Source of the DNA: Ignavibacteria bacterium | GTDB lineage: Bacteria > Bacteroidota > Ignavibacteria > Kapaibacteriales > Kapaibacteriaceae | Reading direction: 5' to 3' | Assembly: GCA_016191145.1 (NCBI GenBank) | Contig: JACPPD010000010.1 | Location: 124,001-188,000, forward strand | DNA: 64,000 bases | In this document: positions 1 to 8,724 of the stretch, one piece after another | Layout: every line of letters begins with the position of its first letter | Numbering within the stretch: position 1 is the first letter of the stretch | Made by a program: the position numbers and the translations under genes | Notes under the pieces: model-generated | Seen by the model: the letters and a program-made list of their open reading frames with translations, nothing else | What the model was told of the DNA's origin: nothing | Database searches by the model: none

Positions 1-1281
1 GTTGTTGATCAATTCCCACGTAGCGCCAAGATTTGTGCTCTTCATCATTCCGCCATCGTTTCCGGCATAAACCGTTTGCCGATCCGAAGTGTGGAATGCA
101 AGGCTGTGCTGGTCTACATGCGGCAGATTCGATCCGTTGCCATCGGAATACCCCCACGTTGTGTTTTCCCAGCTTACTCCGCCATTAGTTGTTCGCCAGA
201 TGTCTATGCCGGCGGCGAATGCCACAAGCGGATCGTAAGGTGAAACAGCAACATAGTTGTCGTAAAAACCTTGCGATGTACCTGCGGAACACGATCCAGA
301 AAAGAAACATCCCTGAGGATCGCGATAACCATTTGTCCATGACACGCCACGGTCTGTAGTGTAATAGATCGCAGCTAATCCGTCGAGCTCTACGAGTGCA
401 TATAAACGGTTGGGATCGGTGGGGCTTTGCTGAACTGACGTCCTGCCAACACTTCCAACGATACCGTTCATGCGTTTCGACCAAGATTGACCGCCATCCT
501 GTGTATAAAGAATTCCCTCGGTTGGAACTGCAATAAACCACTCGTTTTCATCGGCGGGATTAATCGTCATGTCGTAAACAGTTCCGCTGTACATCTTTGT
601 CCACGTCTCTCCCCGATCGAGGCTCTTATACACACCTGAGTTAGTATTCATGCAGGCTGCCATCAGATATTCAGTATTTTTAGGATGTGCATAAATTCTC
701 GAGAATGAACCCACGCTGGTGAGGCCAACAACCTTCCATGTTGCCCCGGCATCTGTAGACCTCATTAGACCGCTTCCCAGATAACTATTGCCGCCTGTTA
801 CCTGTTCACCCGTGCCGGCATAAATAATGTCGGGATCAGTAGGATCGAACGAAAGCGAGCCCAATGAGATGGCATTGGCATCGTCCATCAGAGGCGTCCA
901 CGAGCCCCCTCCATTATCTGTCCGCCATACACCGCCGGCAGCCGCGCCGATGAATACTGTGTTTGGATTTGTTGGATGAACGATGATGGATTTAACACGT
1001 CCGCCGGTCGAAAGCGGACCAATCAGCTTCCACTCAGGCTGTACTTCGAGGACACCTTCAGCAAGCTTCGATTGCTCCATGATGCGGACATGGTCGATGG
1101 CCTTGGATCGAATATCATCAGGCAGGGCAATGCCAACAGGCGTTCTTTGATTCTTAAAGTACTCGAATCTTTTGAGTATTGCACTGCCTTCCTGCTCCGG
1201 TAAAAGCTGCGCCTGCACCGGTGATTTCATCGATGCAAGAAACAGCGTGCCAATAGCCAGGAGTGACAATTTGTTTAACAT
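1..1281 (-). CDS. Secreted BNR/sortilin-type beta-propeller protein (C-terminus beyond window)
   Basis: The frame is open from an ATG at 1279-1281 to base 1 without a stop, so at least 427 residues are visible and the C-terminus lies outside the window. The N-terminus is a signal peptide (MLNKLSLLAIGTLFLA, cleavage probably after VQA, residue 24). From about residue 95 on there are at least seven Asp-box-like repeats of the form GxxxSTDxGxxW, for example GVWRTDNGGGSW, GLMRSTDAGATW, GVYKSLDRGETW and DIWRTTNGGVSW. This pattern is typical of Vps10/sortilin or BNR beta-propellers. In the FCB group such proteins often end in a type IX secretion sorting domain; that part cannot be seen here. Role unknown; probably a secreted or cell-surface protein. 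It is divergent from menG, with about 80 bp of shared upstream DNA. Confidence 0.85.
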   Translation of the reverse strand, partial: MLNKLSLLAIGTLFLASMKSPVQAQLLPEQEGSAILKRFEYFKNQRTPVGIALPDDIRSKAIDHVRIMEQSKLAEGVLEVQPEWKLIGPLSTGGRVKSIIVHPTNPNTVFIGAAAGGVWRTDNGGGSWTPLMDDANAISLGSLSFDPTDPDIIYAGTGEQVTGGNSYLGSGLMRSTDAGATWKVVGLTSVGSFSRIYAHPKNTEYLMAACMNTNSGVYKSLDRGETWTKMYSGTVYDMTINPADENEWFIAVPTEGILYTQDGGQSWSKRMNGIVGSVGRTSVQQSPTDPNRLYALVELDGLAAIYYTTDRGVSWTNGYRDPQGCFFSGSCSAGTSQGFYDNYVAVSPYDPLVAFAAGIDIWRTTNGGVSWENTTWGYSDGNGSNLPHVDQHSLAFHTSDRQTVYAGNDGGMMKSTNLGATWELINN

Positions 1282-1361
1282 GAGAGTCTCAATTAGTGTA
1301 GGCTGCAAAATAAGGCGCGGGGAGTGCAGTTCTGCCTGCGCCAACATCCTATTTTTGGACG

Positions 1362-2051
1362 ATGAGCGACGAAGTAAACGCTATGTTTTCCTCCATAGCA
1401 GCACAATACGACAGAGCAAACAACATTCTTTCTCTCGGAATTCATCATCTGTGGCGTTCTATTACAGTAAAGGAGAGTGGTGCACACGAGGGGATGAAAG
1501 TTCTCGATTGTGCAACCGGAACAGGCGATCTTGCAATCGCATTCAAAAAAAGTGTTGGTGTTAAGGGGCAGGTAGTCGGTGTTGATTTTAACCGGGATAT
1601 GATTGCCTTGGCTAAAAACAAGACGCATGTAAAAGGTCTTGAAATAAACTATCATGCAGCAGATGTTTTGAAGTTGCCTTTTGCCGACAATGTATTTGAT
1701 ATCACGAGTATTGCGTTTGGCATTCGCAACGTCGACGACATGATTCAAGGACTCACAGAGATGGCCAGAGTTACTAAATCTGGTGGTATGGTGGCGATTT
1801 TGGAATTCGGTCAGCCTGGCGGAATTATAGGCGTGGGATACAGGCTGTATAGCAGATGGATTCTTCCCGGATTGGGTACGGTGATTACCGGAAATAAAAA
1901 AGCCTATCAATACCTGCCAGAAACCGCTGCGCGATTTCCTGCTGGTAAAGAATTTGTGCAACGCATGGAAGCTGCTTCAGTTTTTTCTTCCATCAGACTG
2001 CGCAAGCTTACACACGGCATTGCATGGATTTATCTTGGAACAGTTCAATGA
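1362..2051 (+). CDS. menG: Demethylmenaquinone methyltransferase
   Basis: SAM-dependent methyltransferase of the UbiE/MenG family, 229 residues, the usual length. It methylates demethylmenaquinone in the last step of menaquinone synthesis. The family N-terminus MFSSIAAQYDRANNILS is at residues 8-24, glycine-rich SAM motif I reads LDCATGTGDLAIAF, and the conserved IAFGIRNVDD follows at about residue 125. MenG rather than UbiE is favoured because menA is the next gene. The stop codon overlaps the menA start in an ATGA arrangement (2048-2051), suggesting translational coupling. First gene of the menG-menA-pyrE-xth string. Confidence 0.95.
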   Translation: MSDEVNAMFSSIAAQYDRANNILSLGIHHLWRSITVKESGAHEGMKVLDCATGTGDLAIAFKKSVGVKGQVVGVDFNRDMIALAKNKTHVKGLEINYHAADVLKLPFADNVFDITSIAFGIRNVDDMIQGLTEMARVTKSGGMVAILEFGQPGGIIGVGYRLYSRWILPGLGTVITGNKKAYQYLPETAARFPAGKEFVQRMEAASVFSSIRLRKLTHGIAWIYLGTVQ

Positions 2052-2968
2052 GCATTGGCGTTTGGATTGAATCAACCAAGCCAAAGGTATATCCGGCAAG
2101 TATTGGACCCGTTGTGATAGGAACGGCTCTGGCTGCTGCAGAGGCAGCTGTGCGATGGGAGTTGCTCCCACTGATCCTCATCTGCGCTGTGCTCATTCAA
2201 CTTGTTTCCAACTGGACGAATGACTTGTATGATTTTACAAGAGGAGCAGATGCAAAAGAGCGCGCAGGCCCACGCCGGGTACTCGCAGAAGGACTGATTA
2301 AACCAACGCATCTTAAAACTGCCACGTGGTTGGCTGCAACGGTGTGTTTTCTGCTTGGAATGATTCTCGTGAATGAACGAGGATGGATTGTCCTTGCCAT
2401 TGGCCTGGCAAGTCTTGTGGGTGCGTGGATGTATACAGGTGGGCCGTATTCATTTGCCTATCATGGCCTGGGTGAAGTAGCGGCGCTGTTCTTCTTTGGA
2501 ATGCTCGGAGTAAATGGAACGTATTACATACACACAGGAACAATCAGCGTTGTTTCGGTCGTGATGTCTGTGTCTATTGGAATGCTCGTGGCAAATATTT
2601 TACTTGTCAACAATATTCGTGATGTTGCTACCGATGCCAGCGTCGGCAAACGCACACTTGTGGTGCTGATTGGTGCTAAGGCATCCAGATGGCTTTATTG
2701 CATCAGCACATGGGTTTCTATTATTCTTCCGTCGGTGTTTCTCTTTACCGATCGCGGACCAATTTTGTTGTTCCCCTTACTCGCGCTAATTCCTGCGGTG
2801 GGACTCATGCGATATGTAATGCGCAACGAAGGCAAAAGTCTTAATAAGGCGCTGGTGAGCACGGGCTTGTTATTGCTTCTGTTTACAATTCTGACTACGC
2901 TGGCGTTGTTGGCCTCAACCTTGATTAGCCTGCCAAGAGGTTTGGCTGGTGATATTTTTGCGTCATGA
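2048..2968 (+). CDS. menA: 1,4-dihydroxy-2-naphthoate polyprenyltransferase
   Basis: Integral-membrane UbiA-family prenyltransferase that attaches the polyprenyl tail to dihydroxynaphthoate in menaquinone synthesis. I place the start at ATG 2048, which overlaps the menG stop by 4 nt; an in-frame ATG at 2024 lies inside menG and adds residues atypical for the family. The protein has about 306 residues with eight to nine hydrophobic segments. The first Asp-rich motif is NDLYDFTRGAD (about residue 58) and the second region is NNIRDVATDASVGKRT (about residue 182), the usual prenyl-diphosphate/magnesium sites. The stop overlaps the start of pyrE by 4 nt. Confidence 0.94.
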   Translation: MSIGVWIESTKPKVYPASIGPVVIGTALAAAEAAVRWELLPLILICAVLIQLVSNWTNDLYDFTRGADAKERAGPRRVLAEGLIKPTHLKTATWLAATVCFLLGMILVNERGWIVLAIGLASLVGAWMYTGGPYSFAYHGLGEVAALFFFGMLGVNGTYYIHTGTISVVSVVMSVSIGMLVANILLVNNIRDVATDASVGKRTLVVLIGAKASRWLYCISTWVSIILPSVFLFTDRGPILLFPLLALIPAVGLMRYVMRNEGKSLNKALVSTGLLLLLFTILTTLALLASTLISLPRGLAGDIFAS

Positions 2969-3498
2969 CGCGCACCGACCTTGCCAAGACAGTATTTGAT
3001 TGCTCGCACCTTACGGGAGAGTTTACACTCCGAAGCGGAGTTGTTAGCAATGAGTATTTTGATAAATATCAATTTGAATCAAATCCCGAAGTACTGACTG
3101 AAATAGCCAGACATCTTATCCAAATAATTCCTGAGGGAGTTGAAATGCTTGCCGGACTGGAAATGGGCGGATTGGCGATAGCCACTGCACTCAGCATGAA
3201 AACTGGCATTCCGACTGTTTTCGTTCGTAAAAAAGCAAAGGAGTATGGAACTGCTAAACTTGCCGAAGGCCCGTCGGTAAACGGGAAACGTGTTCTTGTT
3301 GTCGAAGACGTAATTACCAGCGGCGGACAGGTTGTTCTTAGCACTGCAGACCTGCGGATGCTGGGCGCCAACATCGATCACGTTATATGTGTAATCGATC
3401 GGGAACAGGGCGGGAGGGAGTCTCTACGGATGCACGGGCTTGATTTACTTGCACTATTTACAATGTCTGAACTCAGATCCGCGGGCGAAGAATCGTGA
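2965..3498 (+). CDS. pyrE: Orotate phosphoribosyltransferase
   Basis: Transfers phosphoribose from PRPP to orotate to make orotidine 5'-phosphate in pyrimidine synthesis. 177 residues. The PRPP-binding signature is VLVVEDVITSGGQV at about residues 110-123, and the upstream GLEMGGLAIATAL and FVRKKAKEYGT stretches match the OPRTase fold. It starts at ATG 2965, overlapping the menA stop by 4 nt, and its stop overlaps the GTG start of xth by 4 nt. pyrF, the next pathway enzyme, lies elsewhere in the window at 24279. Confidence 0.93.
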   Translation: MTRTDLAKTVFDCSHLTGEFTLRSGVVSNEYFDKYQFESNPEVLTEIARHLIQIIPEGVEMLAGLEMGGLAIATALSMKTGIPTVFVRKKAKEYGTAKLAEGPSVNGKRVLVVEDVITSGGQVVLSTADLRMLGANIDHVICVIDREQGGRESLRMHGLDLLALFTMSELRSAGEES

Positions 3499-4265
3499 AA
3501 ATTCTAAGCTGGAATGTTAATGGGATTCGAGCGGCTCTAAACAAGGGGTTTGCTGATTGGGTAAAACAGACGAAGGCAGATGTAATCTGCATACAAGAAA
3601 CCAAGGCCGATCTTAGCAAGATTCCAGATACTATCAGGAATCTCGACCATTACAATACGTTTTGGCATTCCTGCACATCTCGCAGTGGATACTCCGGTGT
3701 TGGAATTCTCTCCCGCATTAAACCGGAATCAGTAAATGAGAAGCTTGGGATCGAGGAATTCGATGTGGAAGGAAGGGTTCTTGAACTTGATTTCGGTTCC
3801 TTTATTCTCTATAACATTTATTTCCCCAATGGCGGTGCGGAAAATAAACGCGTACCGTTCAAGCTTCGCTTCTACGATGCCGTATTACACCGAAGTGCCA
3901 AACAGCGCCGCAATGGAAAGGGAATTGTTATTTGCGGTGATTATAACATCGCACATAAAGAAATTGATCTGGCCCGGCCAAAGGAAAACATTAAAACAAC
4001 GGGCTTTCTTCCCGAAGAACGGGCCAAACTTGATGAGATGGTGAATGACGGCTGGATAGATTCGTTTCGGGAATATCACCCCGACGAACCACAACAGTAC
4101 TCATACTGGGATACGTTTACCCGTGCACGGGAACGTAATGTTGGCTGGCGCATAGACTATCATTGGATAACACCCGAAATGCGTCCGGCATTAAAAAACG
4201 CATGGATTTCACCCGAAGTGATGGGCAGCGATCATTGTCCTGTAGGGATCGTCATTAATCCCTAA
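3495..4265 (+). CDS. xth: Exodeoxyribonuclease III family AP endonuclease
   Basis: Endonuclease/exonuclease/phosphatase-fold DNA repair enzyme that acts at abasic sites, 256 residues. All family blocks are present: NVNGIRAAL, QETKAD (metal Glu), GYSGVGILSR, NIYFPNGG, ICGDYNIAHKEIDLARP, NVGWRIDYHW and the terminal GSDHCPVG with catalytic Asp-His. The start is GTG 3495, overlapping the pyrE stop (GTGA). It closes the four-gene string and converges on murD; the 43 bp between them hold no obvious terminator. Confidence 0.93.
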   Translation: MKILSWNVNGIRAALNKGFADWVKQTKADVICIQETKADLSKIPDTIRNLDHYNTFWHSCTSRSGYSGVGILSRIKPESVNEKLGIEEFDVEGRVLELDFGSFILYNIYFPNGGAENKRVPFKLRFYDAVLHRSAKQRRNGKGIVICGDYNIAHKEIDLARPKENIKTTGFLPEERAKLDEMVNDGWIDSFREYHPDEPQQYSYWDTFTRARERNVGWRIDYHWITPEMRPALKNAWISPEVMGSDHCPVGIVINP

Positions 4266-4308
4266 TTCTCATTGGTAGGACGCTGCCGAGAAAACATAAA
4301 TATACTTA

Positions 4309-5637
4309 CTATCCAAGCTGCTGTACTAATTCCTTAAACATTCTTCCGCGCTCCTCAAAGTCCGTAAACATGTCGAAAGACTTACACGCCGGAGAGAATA
4401 AGACGACGTCGTCTGCTTCAGCCGTATCTGCGGCGAATTGAACTGCTTCTGACAACGTGTGTGCCTTGACGCAGCGCTTCAGCGTACACCAGTGATTAAA
4501 AATAGCTGTCGCCTCTTCGCCAATGCAGATTATAGCTTTTGCATTCGTGGCAACGAGTTCATCGAGTGAGGAATAATCGTTGCCGTCGGCCCTTCCGCCG
4601 GCAATCCACACCAGTGGCCTGTCGAAACTCGAAAGGGCATACCATGCCGCGTTAATATTGGTTGCTTTGGAATCGTTGATCCATCGTACACCGTTGAGCA
4701 CGCGTACGGTTTCAAGTCTGTGCTCCACACCATTGAAACTACTCAGCGAGTTGCGGATGCTCTCGCTGCTGACTTCCACTGCACGTGCTGCAAGCGCAGC
4801 AGCCATGGAATTGTATACGTTATGTAATCCCGGCACACCTATACGACGTGTAGGCATAAGACGCTCCTCTGTTTGCTGCCACCGTAATACCACTTCGTCC
4901 CCCCGGACAAATGCCCCTTCAACTTCATGGCCGATGCTGAAAAAGGCTGTAGTACTTCTGGTGTTGGGACGAGCCTGCATTACATAGGCATCATCCGCAT
5001 TCAAAACTACAATATCATCCTCTGCTTGTCGAGCGAATATTTTCCACTTTGCATTAACGTACTGTTCAAATGTGCCATGATACGTTGTATGGTCGGGAGT
5101 AATGTTCAATAAAACACTCACGTTTGGTTTAAATAGCTTTATAGTATCCAATTGATAAGAGCTGACCTCGACGACGATTACTGTATCGGCACTAACAGTT
5201 GAAACGATGCTCGAGAGAGGCTCTCCGATATTGCCTGCAACAACAGATCTTACTCCACCGTTGTTCAAAATGTGAGACGTTAACGCTGTTGTTGTTGTCT
5301 TGCCGTTTGTGCCTGTAATTGCAACGATGGTGTTGCTCAGATGCCTCCAAGCAAATTCGAGCTCTCCGATCACTTCAATACCTTCTTCTAATGCTTGCCT
5401 GCGAATTGGATTTGAAGGGGGCACTCCAGGCGAAACAACGATGAGGTCGGCTTTGAGGCTTCTCTCTGTATGCTGTCCAAATTCGTGTTCGATGCCTGCG
5501 TCATCGAGCAGTTGAATTCTTTCGGCTGCTTTTTCGGTGTCAATAGAATCGGTTACAAATACCCTGTCACCGTCGCGTTGCGCAAGCAATGCAGCCGCCA
5601 GACCGCTCCGCGCAGCGCCAACAATTGTTATGTGCAT
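4309..5637 (-). CDS. murD: UDP-N-acetylmuramoylalanine--D-glutamate ligase
   Basis: Cytoplasmic ATP-dependent ligase adding D-glutamate to UDP-MurNAc-L-alanine in peptidoglycan synthesis. 442 residues, normal length. The N-terminal Rossmann-type start is MHITIVGAARSGLAAA, the Mur-ligase ATP loop is GTNGKTTTTAL at about residue 106, and the HRLE block with WINDSKATN (about residue 318) and FSPACKSFDMF near the end is diagnostic of MurD. Last gene of the 12-gene minus-strand run; 10 bp separate it from the polyprenyl synthase gene. It stands apart from a classical mur-fts cluster. Confidence 0.95.
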   Translation of the reverse strand: MHITIVGAARSGLAAALLAQRDGDRVFVTDSIDTEKAAERIQLLDDAGIEHEFGQHTERSLKADLIVVSPGVPPSNPIRRQALEEGIEVIGELEFAWRHLSNTIVAITGTNGKTTTTALTSHILNNGGVRSVVAGNIGEPLSSIVSTVSADTVIVVEVSSYQLDTIKLFKPNVSVLLNITPDHTTYHGTFEQYVNAKWKIFARQAEDDIVVLNADDAYVMQARPNTRSTTAFFSIGHEVEGAFVRGDEVVLRWQQTEERLMPTRRIGVPGLHNVYNSMAAALAARAVEVSSESIRNSLSSFNGVEHRLETVRVLNGVRWINDSKATNINAAWYALSSFDRPLVWIAGGRADGNDYSSLDELVATNAKAIICIGEEATAIFNHWCTLKRCVKAHTLSEAVQFAADTAEADDVVLFSPACKSFDMFTDFEERGRMFKELVQQLG

Positions 5638-5647
5638 AGATGCGAAA

Positions 5648-6625
5648 CTAGTGCTGACGTCCCATCAGTTGAAGTGTGAGCAGTTCAAGGTTCTTCCTTG
5701 CATTGCCGTCGGGCACCGCTGAAAGATGCGACTGTGCCGCGAGTGTAAGACTTTCAATGAGAGCTTTTGCCTTTTCGAGGATTCCATTCGTTTCCATCAG
5801 CGACCGCACTTCCGGGATGCGACTGCGATCCAAACCATTATTCTTGAAGAATTCTGACACAAGGCTGCTGCCCCGTCCATCGAGAACCGTGTCGCGCAGC
5901 GTTATCATTAACCACGTACGCTTTCCCTGGATGATGTCTCCTCCGGCAGTCTTTCCAAATTGCTCACCACCTGTGAGGTCTAAAAGATCATCATTTAATT
6001 GAAAAGCTAATCCAATATCATGCGCAAAGTCTTTGAGAGCGGTAATATGCTGATCTGATGCGTTGCCAATACTTGCGCCGACTTCCACGGCAGCCTCGAG
6101 AAGTTTTGCCGTTTTTAAGTCAATCATGGCAAGATAGTCGTCGGATGTTACGTGCGGCGAATTCAAATGCCACATATCAAGAGCTTGTCCTTCGCACACA
6201 AAGATGAGTCCGTTGGTGAATGCTTCGAAGACATTCAACGGCTGAACACAATGATGCGCGTCCTTTCCAAGCAGGCGTAATGCGATGCCGATCATCACGT
6301 CGCCTGTGAGAATTGCAGTGTTTGCATTCCACTTTTTGTGGACGGTTAATCTGCTTCGGCGCATTTCGGAATTGTCCATGATGTCGTCGTGCACAAGTGT
6401 AAACGCATGCAGCATCTCAACGGCAATCGCTGCATTGAGTGCTCTCCCTGCTTCACCGCAAGCTGCTTCGCACGCTAAGAGTGTTAGCAAAGGACGTACG
6501 CGTTTACCGCCCCCTTCAATCAGATAACGAATGGGGTCGTAGAGCTGTCCCGGATGCAGATATGTGCTCAGTGCCTCCCTGAGTCCCTCTTCAATGATTG
6601 CCTTATATGATTCCACGAAGATCAT
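5648..6625 (-). CDS. Polyprenyl diphosphate synthase
   Basis: Trans-isoprenyl diphosphate synthase, 325 residues, which elongates allylic diphosphates with isopentenyl diphosphate, probably for the menaquinone side chain or undecaprenyl precursors. The first Asp-rich motif reads LVHDDIMDNSEMRR at about residue 75 and the second FQLNDDLLDLTGG at about 215; GGKRVRPLL marks the substrate-binding N-terminus. The ATG at 6625 overlaps the preceding isomerase gene by 23 nt; an internal GTG at 6616 is an alternative start. Product chain length cannot be read reliably. The pairing with IPP isomerase is a coherent isoprenoid unit. Confidence 0.92.
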   Translation of the reverse strand: MIFVESYKAIIEEGLREALSTYLHPGQLYDPIRYLIEGGGKRVRPLLTLLACEAACGEAGRALNAAIAVEMLHAFTLVHDDIMDNSEMRRSRLTVHKKWNANTAILTGDVMIGIALRLLGKDAHHCVQPLNVFEAFTNGLIFVCEGQALDMWHLNSPHVTSDDYLAMIDLKTAKLLEAAVEVGASIGNASDQHITALKDFAHDIGLAFQLNDDLLDLTGGEQFGKTAGGDIIQGKRTWLMITLRDTVLDGRGSSLVSEFFKNNGLDRSRIPEVRSLMETNGILEKAKALIESLTLAAQSHLSAVPDGNARKNLELLTLQLMGRQH

Positions 6626-7613
6626 CTATTGTCTTTGTACCTGTTAAAAACATTCTTCTTTTCAAGTCAAGTGTCCATTGGGCAATCAGTTGTTCAATAC
6701 CGTTAGTACCTGCTGCTATTGCTGCCTGAAGTATTGGCTGGGCCGCACCGCACAATGTAGCTCCAAGAGCAATAGCGTTAGCAATGTGAGTGCCGCTGCT
6801 GATGCCGCCGCTTGCTATCAATGTAGGTACAATTCCCTTGCATTGTTTAATACATTCAGCCGTTGGAATTCCAACGTCCCAATAGCTCAGTGTATCATTT
6901 TGATCAGTGCGGCGCATAATCTCGACACCAGCCCAAGATGTTCCTCCTGCACCAGCTACATCAATCATCGTTACTCCAGCGTTGCTGAGTCTTCGGGCAA
7001 CGTTGGCGGAGATTCCGGCCCCAACTTCTTTAACGATAATCGGCCATTCCAACTCATCAACGATGGCTGCAATTGCATCAGTTACGCCGCGAAACCGCGG
7101 CTGTCCTTCGGGCTGTAGCATTTCCTGCAAAGGATTCAGATGAATGGCCAGTGCAGAAGCATTGATCATAGTACACAAATGGTGTATGTTCTTCAGCAGT
7201 GTGCCCAAGCTATGCCATTCAACAAGCTGCACGCCGCCAATGTTTGCAATAATTGGAATGTGGGATGAAAACTCTTTTACAACAGAATATGTCGGTTCCA
7301 GCGAAGGATCTTCGATTGCCGCCCGCATAGACCCAACGCAGAATGCCGTTGCCGACTGAGCACACGCTAGTGCAATTGTACGATTGATTTGTTCAGCGTC
7401 TGCATAGCCCCCCGTCATACCAGTAACCATCAGCGGCTGGTTAAGGGGCTTGCCCAGGAATTCGATGCTAGTATCAACTTCGTCGAAGTTGATTTCCGGC
7501 AGAGCATTATATGGAAGTTCAATGTCGTCGAGACCATTGGACTTGTTGCGAAAATGAACATCAGACCTCAGGACAACCTCGACGTGTTCTTGCTTACGAG
7601 ATGGCGTATGCAT
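6603..7613 (-). CDS. fni: Type 2 isopentenyl-diphosphate delta-isomerase
   Basis: FMN- and NAD(P)H-dependent interconversion of isopentenyl and dimethylallyl diphosphate. 336 residues. Family blocks are visible: RKQEHVEVVL at the N-terminus, VTGMTGG at about residue 64, FCVGSMRAAIED, the IVKEVGAGIS block around residue 194, and the FMN-phosphate region VAGAGGTSWAGVE; IASGGISSGTHIANAIALGA lies near the C-terminus. Supplies the adjacent polyprenyl synthase with substrate; the genes overlap by 23 nt. Located 51 bp after dprA, the widest gap in this run. Confidence 0.94.
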   Translation of the reverse strand: MHTPSRKQEHVEVVLRSDVHFRNKSNGLDDIELPYNALPEINFDEVDTSIEFLGKPLNQPLMVTGMTGGYADAEQINRTIALACAQSATAFCVGSMRAAIEDPSLEPTYSVVKEFSSHIPIIANIGGVQLVEWHSLGTLLKNIHHLCTMINASALAIHLNPLQEMLQPEGQPRFRGVTDAIAAIVDELEWPIIVKEVGAGISANVARRLSNAGVTMIDVAGAGGTSWAGVEIMRRTDQNDTLSYWDVGIPTAECIKQCKGIVPTLIASGGISSGTHIANAIALGATLCGAAQPILQAAIAAGTNGIEQLIAQWTLDLKRRMFLTGTKTIDDLRGII

Positions 7614-7664
7614 CCCGCAAATTAGGGAGGCAGACTTCGTTCGTGCGGCACATCACCACTGCCG

Positions 7665-8708
7665 TTAGCGATTTATTGCGAAAAAACTTCCGGGAAGCTG
7701 CCGAACCAAACCATCGAATTCATATTGGATCAGGCGCGATATCGCAGCACCAACAGTGCACGACCACAGTGATGAGATTGCGTCGATGTGAATCGCTTCC
7801 GGGCCAAGTATTTCGAGATCAACAGGCAGTGTTCGTTTCCTTGGTTCCTGAGTGTGGTCTACTCCCAATGCGATGAGCAAATCATCGGGTGAGCAGAGGA
7901 TTCTTGCCAGACCATCACGAATCATATTGTTAGTGCCAACGCTCCGTGATGATGTAATAAAGCCTGGAAGTGCCCACACCTGTCTGCTTTGTTTGCGTGC
8001 GAATTCAGCGGTAATTAACGCTCCGCCTGTTGCCTTACTTTCTACAACTACCACGGCATCGCTGAGCCCGCTGATGATGCGGTTCCGAGCAGGGAAATAC
8101 GGAGGCAGCGCCGCAACATGATGCGGATGTTCGGATATAACAGCTCCGCCTTTTTTAACAATAGTTTCTGCCATCTGTTGTGCTGCAGACGGAGTTATGC
8201 GTCCGATTCCGCTTGCAACCACAGCGATGGTAACGCCGCCCGATTTACAGCAGGCATCATGAGCCAGCATGTCGATTCCATTTGCCAGCCCGCTTACAAT
8301 TGTGCACCTCGCTTTAACGAGGTCTGCCACCAATGCATCGGTTGCAGGTTTGCCGTGTTGTGCTGTACAAGATCTCGTCCCTACTATTGCAATTGTGGGC
8401 ACATCATTGCCGGGCAGCGTGCCGCATACAAAGAGGATTGGAGGCGGAGAGTCGATACTCTTCAACCGCGCTGGGTATTGCGTGTCCCACAGGGATATGA
8501 TGCGAACGTTGTACTCGTGGCAATCGGCAATCCATTGGTCTATGATTCCTTTGTCAGGCTCGATTGCTCCAATCTCGCCGAAGGCGCTCTCCAGCGAGTC
8601 GTGATTCTCGATTAGCCTGATGCGGTCTGCATTGGTGAGCTTTCCGAATAGATACAGCGTTAGAATGTTGTGATGTGTCCAGGGCATGACGTATTGTGCC
8701 GCCGGCAT
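7665..8708 (-). CDS. dprA: DNA processing protein DprA
   Basis: Rossmann-fold protein that binds incoming single-stranded DNA during natural transformation and loads RecA. 347 residues. The Rossmann-like core runs from IAIVGTRSCTAQHG (about residue 108) through TIVSGLANGIDMLAHDAC, GGAVISEHP and FPARNRIISGLSDAVVVVES to ALPGFITSSRSVGTNNMIRDG, all strongly DprA-like. A SAM-like N-terminal stretch and a winged-helix-like C-terminal stretch flank it. The start at ATG 8708 has a GGAGG 21 nt upstream; an alternative ATG is at 8687. It directly follows the degenerate RM-like gene with a 16-bp gap, so the two are probably co-transcribed. Confidence 0.94.
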   Translation of the reverse strand: MPAAQYVMPWTHHNILTLYLFGKLTNADRIRLIENHDSLESAFGEIGAIEPDKGIIDQWIADCHEYNVRIISLWDTQYPARLKSIDSPPPILFVCGTLPGNDVPTIAIVGTRSCTAQHGKPATDALVADLVKARCTIVSGLANGIDMLAHDACCKSGGVTIAVVASGIGRITPSAAQQMAETIVKKGGAVISEHPHHVAALPPYFPARNRIISGLSDAVVVVESKATGGALITAEFARKQSRQVWALPGFITSSRSVGTNNMIRDGLARILCSPDDLLIALGVDHTQEPRKRTLPVDLEILGPEAIHIDAISSLWSCTVGAAISRLIQYEFDGLVRQLPGSFFAINR

Positions 8709-8724
8709 TTTGCCGCGTGACGCA

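Noticed and set aside
1293-1961. Minus-strand frame of about 222 codons over menG
   Set aside because: Overlaps the unambiguous menG on the opposite strand and looks compositionally random.
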